Source: Clostridiales bacterium (GTDB taxonomy: Bacteria; Bacillota; Clostridia; Oscillospirales; Oscillospiraceae). From it: DNA of 64,000 nt. The stretch lies in the NCBI GenBank assembly GCA_022772525.1, contig JALFAD010000059.1, forward strand, positions 1 through 64,000. Direction: 5' to 3'. This document shows positions 61,836 through 64,000 of this stretch, in pieces; positions within the stretch are counted from its first letter, which is position 1; every line of letters begins with the position of its first letter. Position numbers and translations under genes: made by a program. The notes under the pieces were generated by a model. That model ran no database searches. It was not told the origin of the DNA and was given only the letters and a program-made list of their open reading frames with translations.

Positions 61836-63194
61836 ATGACCGGCCTACCCCTTATTATTGTATTTGTTCTGGCAATCGTAGTAATGATCGTCGCAATCTC
61901 CAAGTACAAGATTCATCCGTTCCTGTCCATCATGAGCGTCTCCCTGATTCTGGCCCTGCTGGCGGGCATCCCGCTGGGCGATATTGCCGGTGTCATCGGC
62001 GCGGGCTTCTCCGGCACCTTCAGTTCTATCGGTATCGTCATCATTCTGGGCGCCCTCATCGGCACCATTCTGGAGCAGACCGGCGCCGCGCTGAAGCTGG
62101 CGGATATGGTCGTCAAGCTGGTGGGTCAGAAGAATCCCGAACTGGCCATCGAGCTGATGGGCTGGGTCGTCTCCATCCCCGTATTCTGTGACAGCGGCTT
62201 CGTTATCCTTGACCCCATCCGCCGCGCTATGGTTCGCCGCACCGCTACCTCCAGCGTTGCCATGACCGTGGCTCTGTCCGCCGGTCTGTACATCTCCCAC
62301 GTGTTCATTCCTCCCACGCCCGGCCCCATCGCCGCCGCCAACACTCTGGGCATCGGCAATAATCTGCTGCTGGTCATGGGCATGGGCGTCGCCGCCTCCA
62401 TTCTGCCCCTGATCGCCGGCCTGCTGTTTGCCAAGTACATCGGCAAGAAGGTCAAGAGCGCCGACGAAACCGGCTCCGCCGCAGAGGCCGTCAAGACCTA
62501 TGAAGAGCTGGTTGCCAGCTACGGCAAGCTGCCCGGCGGCTTCAACGCGCTGGCTCCTATTCTCGTCCCCATCGTCCTGATGGCTATGGGCTCCATCGCT
62601 TCCATGGCTGGCTGGACCGGCATTCTCTTCGACCTGTTCAACTTCCTGGGCAAGCCCGTCATTGCTCTGGCTGTGGGCACCATCTTCGCTGTAATTCAGC
62701 TGGCCACCGCCAAGAAGATGGATAACTTCTATCAGCTGACCAACGACACCCTGAAGGTCACCGGTCCCATCCTGTTCGTCACCGCCGCCGGCGGCGTGCT
62801 GGGTAAGGTCATCGCCTCCAGCGATATGGTCAACTACATCACCGAGAACGCTGCTGTCCTCGGTTCCGTGGGCATCTTCTTCCCCTTCCTGTTGGCTGCC
62901 ATCCTCAAGTCCGCACAGGGCTCCTCCACCGTCGCCATCACCACCACCGCCGGTATCGTGGCTCCCCTGCTGGGCGCTATGGGCCTGGACACGCCCGCAA
63001 AGACCGCTCTGGCTGTTATGGCCATTGGCGCCGGCGCTATGACCGTGTCCCACGCCAACGACTCCTACTTCTGGGTTGTGACCAACTTCGGTCAGATGAC
63101 TCCCGAGCAGGGCTACAAGACCCAGACCACGCTGACGCTGGTTCTCGGCCTGTCCGCTATGGTGGGCATCTTCATCCTGAGCCTGATCTTCTGA
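61836..63194 (+). CDS. GntP family permease (gluconate/glycerate type)
   Basis: IHPFLSIMSVSLILALLAGIPLGDIAGVIGAGFSGTFSSIGIVIILGALIG; PTPGPIAAANTLGI. Confidence 0.92.
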   Translation: MTGLPLIIVFVLAIVVMIVAISKYKIHPFLSIMSVSLILALLAGIPLGDIAGVIGAGFSGTFSSIGIVIILGALIGTILEQTGAALKLADMVVKLVGQKNPELAIELMGWVVSIPVFCDSGFVILDPIRRAMVRRTATSSVAMTVALSAGLYISHVFIPPTPGPIAAANTLGIGNNLLLVMGMGVAASILPLIAGLLFAKYIGKKVKSADETGSAAEAVKTYEELVASYGKLPGGFNALAPILVPIVLMAMGSIASMAGWTGILFDLFNFLGKPVIALAVGTIFAVIQLATAKKMDNFYQLTNDTLKVTGPILFVTAAGGVLGKVIASSDMVNYITENAAVLGSVGIFFPFLLAAILKSAQGSSTVAITTTAGIVAPLLGAMGLDTPAKTALAVMAIGAGAMTVSHANDSYFWVVTNFGQMTPEQGYKTQTTLTLVLGLSAMVGIFILSLIF

Positions 63195-63209
63195 TCTGTG
63201 CATGTTTCC

Positions 63210-63241
63210 GGGCAGGGCGGCATAGCTGCCCTGCCCCTTTT
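63210..63241 (+). terminator. Terminator/attenuator hairpin between permease and kinase
   Basis: GGGCAGGGCGGC-ATA-GCTGCCCTGCCCCTTTT. Confidence 0.75.
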
Positions 63242-63263
63242 GAAACCGAAATGAGGTATCATT

Positions 63264-64000
63264 ATGGATATGACTATGCGCAAGCGCGCCGACCAAATCG
63301 TAGCGGCTTCCATCCGCGCGGTTCAGCCGGATGACGCGGTGGCACGAGCCCTGAAGGGTGTGGTTTTCCCCGGCAGAGTGGTGCTGGTTGCTGCCGGCAA
63401 GGCCGCATGGCAGATGGCAAAAGCCGCCCGGGACTGCCTGGGCGACCGGATTGACAGCGGCGTGGTCGTGACAAAATACGGTCACGTCATGGGGCCGCTG
63501 GGTAATTTTGACTGCCGGGAAGCGGGGCATCCGGTGCCGGATGAGAATTCCTTCGCCGCCACGCAGGCTGCTTTGGATCTGGTGTCAAACCTCACCGAGG
63601 AGGACACCGTCCTGTTCCTTCTCTCCGGCGGCGGCAGCGCCCTGTTTGAAAAGCCGCTAGTGCCCGGAGCGGTCCTGCAGGACATTACGGGCCAGCTTCT
63701 GGCCTGCGGCGCGGACATTGTGGAGATCAACACCATCCGCAAGCGCCTGTCCGCCGTGAAGGGCGGGCGGTTCGCGGAAAGCTGTGCCCCGGCGAAGGTA
63801 TTTTCCATCGTTCTGTCGGACATTCTGGGGGACCCGCTGGATATGATCGCCTCCGGCCCGGCGGTACCGGATACCTCCACCTGCGCCCAGGCGGAGGCCA
63901 TCGCGCAAAAGTATTCCCTGCACCTGACGGAGGAAGCCAAAGTCTGCCTGCATATCGAAACCCCCAAGCAGCTTACCAATGTGACAACCCAGATCACCGG
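63264..64000 (+). CDS. Glycerate 2-kinase (MOFRL/TtuD-type), truncated by window end
   Basis: VVTKYGHVMGPLGNFDCREAGHPVPDENSFAATQAAL, LLSGGGSALFEKPLVPG, IRKRLSAVKGGRFAE; frame open to window end. Confidence 0.88.
   Translation, partial: MDMTMRKRADQIVAASIRAVQPDDAVARALKGVVFPGRVVLVAAGKAAWQMAKAARDCLGDRIDSGVVVTKYGHVMGPLGNFDCREAGHPVPDENSFAATQAALDLVSNLTEEDTVLFLLSGGGSALFEKPLVPGAVLQDITGQLLACGADIVEINTIRKRLSAVKGGRFAESCAPAKVFSIVLSDILGDPLDMIASGPAVPDTSTCAQAEAIAQKYSLHLTEEAKVCLHIETPKQLTNVTTQIT

Noticed and set aside
61845-63530. 561-aa minus-strand ORF opposite the GntP permease
   Set aside because: Low-complexity Gly/His/Gln-rich antisense translation of a conserved permease.

Overview
64 kb chromosomal window from what looks like a gut Clostridia/Oscillospiraceae-type genome (taxon inferred from gene families and codon style only; not verified). 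Most of it is housekeeping: mreB-comF-recD2; a complete F-type ATP synthase operon whose c subunit carries a two-carboxylate Na+-type motif; an LtaS-like sulfatase; asnS; a divergent type IIA topoisomerase pair; an MBOAT/DHHW O-acetylation pair; a THF-riboswitch-like leader with an ECF S component and folC; fakA-like/asp23; gpmI; recG; rpsT; sigG; rpsB-tsf; buk; hsp20-groES-groEL under CIRCE; and a CdaR/GntP/glycerate kinase locus. Two tRNAs (Gly-GCC, Asp-GTC) are present. The most unusual content is intergenic: several dispersed families of hairpin-array elements whose stems differ in sequence between copies but stay perfectly paired, often with TTCG loops. One family flanks a four-helix-bundle (S23/IVS-type) gene beside a tRNA. 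One flanks a DUF559 endonuclease-like ORF inside a topoisomerase operon. One is an inverted pair of linker-free four-way junctions. One is a ~160-bp foldback element present in three copies. There is also an orphan DnaA-box cluster between divergent rpsT and sigG. No CRISPR array, intact IS transposase or prophage was seen. All family calls come from reading the sequence and motifs; no alignment or database search was run.
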